From: Bacillota bacterium
Lineage (GTDB): Bacteria; Bacillota; Bacilli; Tumebacillales; Effusibacillaceae
Assembly (NCBI GenBank): GCA_020059765.1
Contig: JAGVBM010000281.1
Coordinates: forward strand, 1 to 14,957
Direction of reading: 5' to 3'
Length of the DNA stretch: 14,957 nucleotides
Below are positions 13,558-14,957 of the stretch, in pieces (position 1 is the stretch's first letter; every line of letters starts with the position of its first letter). The position numbers and the translations under genes were made by a program. The notes below the pieces were generated by a model. It did not search any database, had not been told where the DNA came from, and saw nothing but the letters and a program-made list of their open reading frames with translations.

Positions 13558-14340
13558 TTAACGGGTGTGCAGTTTTTCCAGGTTCTCCAGGAAGAGAGGA
13601 TTCAGAACCTTGATATAGGTCCCCTTCATTCCCAGCGACCGGGATTCGATCACACCGGCAGATTCCAGTTTGCGGATGGCGTTCACGATGACCGAACGGG
13701 TAATGCCCACGCGATCCGCCACTTTGCTTGCCACCAGCAACCCTTCGTTCCCTTCAAGCTCTTGGAAGATGTGATGAATGGCTTCCTGTTCCGAAAATGA
13801 CAAGGATTCCAGCGCCATCGAAACAATCGCGCGGTTTCGAGCTTGCACTTGAATTTCTTCCTGTTGGGCGCGCATGATTTCGATTCCGACCACGGTAGCC
13901 CCGTATTCGGCCAAAATCAGATCGTCGTCCGTAAATTGGGTATTGAGACGGGCCAGCACCAAGGTGCCCAATCGCTGACCGCCCGCCCGAATCGGGACGA
14001 TTGTAAGGTTTTTCTTCTTGAAGACTTCGTTCTCCTCTTTCGAGAACACGTAAAAAGCTTCTTTATTTTCGATGTTCTTGATTGTTTCTTCGATCTTGAG
14101 GAGCGTTTCGTTAAAGTTGCCCGGGAACCTTTTTTCCACATTCATGATTTGGTTCCACTCGAGAGTCAACTCATACTCGGTCAATCCGTACCCAAGGATC
14201 TTGCCGTTTTTCTCCACGATGTAGACATTTGCTTTGATCATATCGCTGAGCATATTGGCCAGTTCTTTAAAGTCTACACCTTGGACGGCGGATTTTTGCA
14301 GCAAACGGTTAAATTCTTGAATCTTCTCCAGAAGAGGCAA
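13558..14340 (-). CDS. codY: GTP- and branched-chain amino acid-sensing global repressor CodY
   Basis: CodY is the stationary-phase and nutrient repressor of low-GC Gram-positives. It binds AATTTTCWGAAAATT-like sites when GTP and isoleucine/valine are high. The 260-residue length is standard. An N-terminal GAF ligand-binding domain covers about 1-155, including FTDDDLILAEYGATVVGIEI. The winged helix-turn-helix is at about 203-245 (ASKVADRVGITRSVIVNAIR, then RKLESAGVIESRSLGMKG), nearly identical to B. subtilis. The start is a TTG at 14340-14338, with AGGTGA 6 bases upstream. The region of the ligand loop (about 55-70) differs from B. subtilis. It does not follow xerC-hslV-hslU, its usual neighbours in Bacillus, but a HesB-like gene 231 bases upstream. 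Confidence 0.98.
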   Translation of the reverse strand: MPLLEKIQEFNRLLQKSAVQGVDFKELANMLSDMIKANVYIVEKNGKILGYGLTEYELTLEWNQIMNVEKRFPGNFNETLLKIEETIKNIENKEAFYVFSKEENEVFKKKNLTIVPIRAGGQRLGTLVLARLNTQFTDDDLILAEYGATVVGIEIMRAQQEEIQVQARNRAIVSMALESLSFSEQEAIHHIFQELEGNEGLLVASKVADRVGITRSVIVNAIRKLESAGVIESRSLGMKGTYIKVLNPLFLENLEKLHTR

Positions 14341-14378
14341 TTTCTGTCACCTGCTTTTCCAATTTTTAAGACATCTAT

Positions 14379-14407
14379 AAAATATTCCAAAAAGAAAAAA
14401 ACTTCAA
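14379..14407 (-). promoter_or_regulatory. Possible proximal codY promoter
   Basis: On the minus strand TTGAAG (14407-14402), a 17-base spacer and TATTTT (14384-14379). Both boxes match consensus at 4 of 6 positions. It lies just below a CodY-box-like sequence. Confidence 0.3.
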
Positions 14408-14409
14408 GT

Positions 14410-14424
14410 GATTTTCTCGGAATC
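14410..14424. promoter_or_regulatory. CodY-box-like sequence upstream of codY
   Basis: GATTTTCTCGGAATC matches the CodY consensus AATTTTCWGAAAATT at 10 of 15 positions, within the range of weak natural sites. It is 70 bases before the codY start codon and next to the proximal promoter, so autoregulation is plausible but unproven. Confidence 0.3.
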
Positions 14425-14461
14425 TTCAAACTTTCACAAAAAGTTTAAAAATCCTAATCAA

Positions 14462-14498
14462 ATGTTACAACTTCGACATGATTCGTCAAAATTCATGT
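14462..14498 (-). promoter_or_regulatory. Distal codY promoter with an inverted repeat over its -35
   Basis: On the minus strand -35 TTGACG (14489-14484), a 16-base spacer and -10 TAACAT (14467-14462). A perfect 6-bp inverted repeat, ACATGA-N11-TCATGT (14476-14498), is centred on the -35 box, as expected for a repressor operator. TTGACGAAT occurs again about 60 bases further upstream, at 14550-14542. The leader would be about 115 bases long. Confidence 0.45.
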
Positions 14499-14506
14499 TC
14501 GTTTTT

Positions 14507-14534
14507 AGGATATCCTGATTTTTTCCAAAAATCA
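14507..14534. repeat. Two adjoining palindromes upstream of the codY promoter
   Basis: AGGATATCCT (14507-14516) is a perfect 10-bp palindrome. It shares its last base with an 8-bp-arm inverted repeat, TGATTTTT-TCC-AAAAATCA (14516-14534). No T-run suited to termination of the upstream gene follows the stem. Protein binding is more likely than a terminator, though a weak AT-rich stem-loop cannot be excluded. Confidence 0.5.
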
Positions 14535-14571
14535 AGCAACCTTATTCGTCAAGAGAAATCACGTTTCACGA

Positions 14572-14877
14572 CTAGTGATCTCCATGGTTATTGCGTTTTG
14601 GGTTAGTAATTTTCCATCCCTCTTGCGGATACAGGAGATATTTCACTTCGATACCATCCAGCCAGTCCGCTTGTCTTCGGTCAACCAGCACTTCCAATCC
14701 GCCGACATCCACCACGTCGTCATGTTCCGTCTTTTGTGACAAAATCAGGCCATAATGGGCATGGTCGCCGTGCACATGATCGACCATGATACGCACCATT
14801 TGTCCCTCCGCGTTGGAACCTGTCAAAACCTCTTGCATTTTGCGAATCGCACCCTTGTTGAACGTCACGTTCATCAT
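14572..14877 (-). CDS. HesB/IscA-like (Fe-S biogenesis fold) small protein lacking cysteines
   Basis: A 101-residue cytoplasmic protein. The order MNVTFNKGAIRKMQEVL, then MVRIMVDHVHGDHAHYGLIL, GGLEVLVDRRQADWLDGIEV and GWKITNPKR follows the A-type iron-sulfur carrier (HesB/IscA) fold. The three cysteines that bind the cluster in IscA (one mid-protein and CxC at the end) are absent; there is no Cys at all. Instead it has seven His, four of them in HVHGDHAH (34-41), and ends NNHGDH. The ATG at 14877 follows AAGGTGG by about 10 bases; a second ATG is next to it. It has a good sigma-A promoter and is monocistronic or weakly linked to codY. Metal binding is an inference from the His pattern; an Fe-S role is doubtful. 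Confidence 0.8.
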   Translation of the reverse strand: MMNVTFNKGAIRKMQEVLTGSNAEGQMVRIMVDHVHGDHAHYGLILSQKTEHDDVVDVGGLEVLVDRRQADWLDGIEVKYLLYPQEGWKITNPKRNNHGDH

Positions 14878-14919
14878 TTGAAACCGACCACCTTTTCATT
14901 AAAAACCCAACAAGATTTG

Positions 14920-14948
14920 ATTATACTCATTCTGCTTTCAATTTACAA
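14920..14948 (-). promoter_or_regulatory. Sigma-A promoter of the HesB-like gene
   Basis: On the minus strand -35 TTGTAA (14948-14943), a 17-base spacer and a perfect -10 TATAAT (14925-14920). The start would be near 14913, about 36 bases before the ATG. Confidence 0.75.
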
Positions 14949-14957
14949 TTTATTTTC

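Overview
The window looks like a chromosomal core segment from a Gram-positive, spore-forming member of the Bacillales. The evidence is codY, the thiL-tsaE-tsaB-rimI-tsaD gene order (ydiA-E in Bacillus subtilis as I recall it), DUF3055 and DUF1450 (YuzB-like) proteins, an Amj-type lipid II flippase, strong AGGAGG-type ribosome binding sites and frequent TTG/GTG starts. An S-adenosylhomocysteinase instead of the usual Bacillus Pfs/LuxS route, and moderate-to-high GC, suggest a deep-branching group such as Alicyclobacillaceae (Effusibacillus/Tumebacillus-like). That placement is inference. I see no mobile elements, CRISPR arrays, rRNA or tRNA genes.

Layout. Positions 1-522 (minus) hold the N-terminal part of a membrane-anchored, alkaline-phosphatase-like protein that runs off the left edge. 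Positions 765-2192 (minus) encode a soluble two-PAS histidine kinase of the sporulation-kinase type. The 365-base gap before it has no gene. It carries a candidate sigma-H promoter, six good DnaA boxes (2357-2545) and the terminator of the next operon. Positions 2558-6380 (minus) are the operon thiL-tsaE-tsaB-rimI-tsaD (thiamine diphosphate synthesis, the t6A37 tRNA modification machinery and S18 acetylation), with a clear sigma-A promoter. Positions 6493-8679 (minus) encode Tex. The 8680-9051 intergenic region holds the tex and DUF3055 promoters and an inverted repeat.

The plus strand then carries a DUF3055 gene (9052-9339) with two tandem terminators, and a dedA gene followed by a DUF1450 gene (9525-10401). 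These converge on a minus-strand cluster: ahcY (12155-13417), a class I glutamine-amidotransferase-like hydrolase (11370-12086) and amj (10480-11328). Upstream are codY (13558-14340, minus) with its terminator and a complex control region, and a small histidine-rich, cysteine-free HesB/IscA-like gene (14572-14877, minus) with its own promoter.

How they fit together. Most genes are housekeeping: tRNA modification, methyl-cycle detoxification, cell-wall lipid carrier transport and nutrient sensing. The most unusual region is the DnaA-box cluster between tsaD and the orphan kinase. It could tie replication status, or DnaA titration, to transcription of a sporulation-type kinase. Next are the cysteine-less HesB-like protein and the palindrome-rich codY control region.
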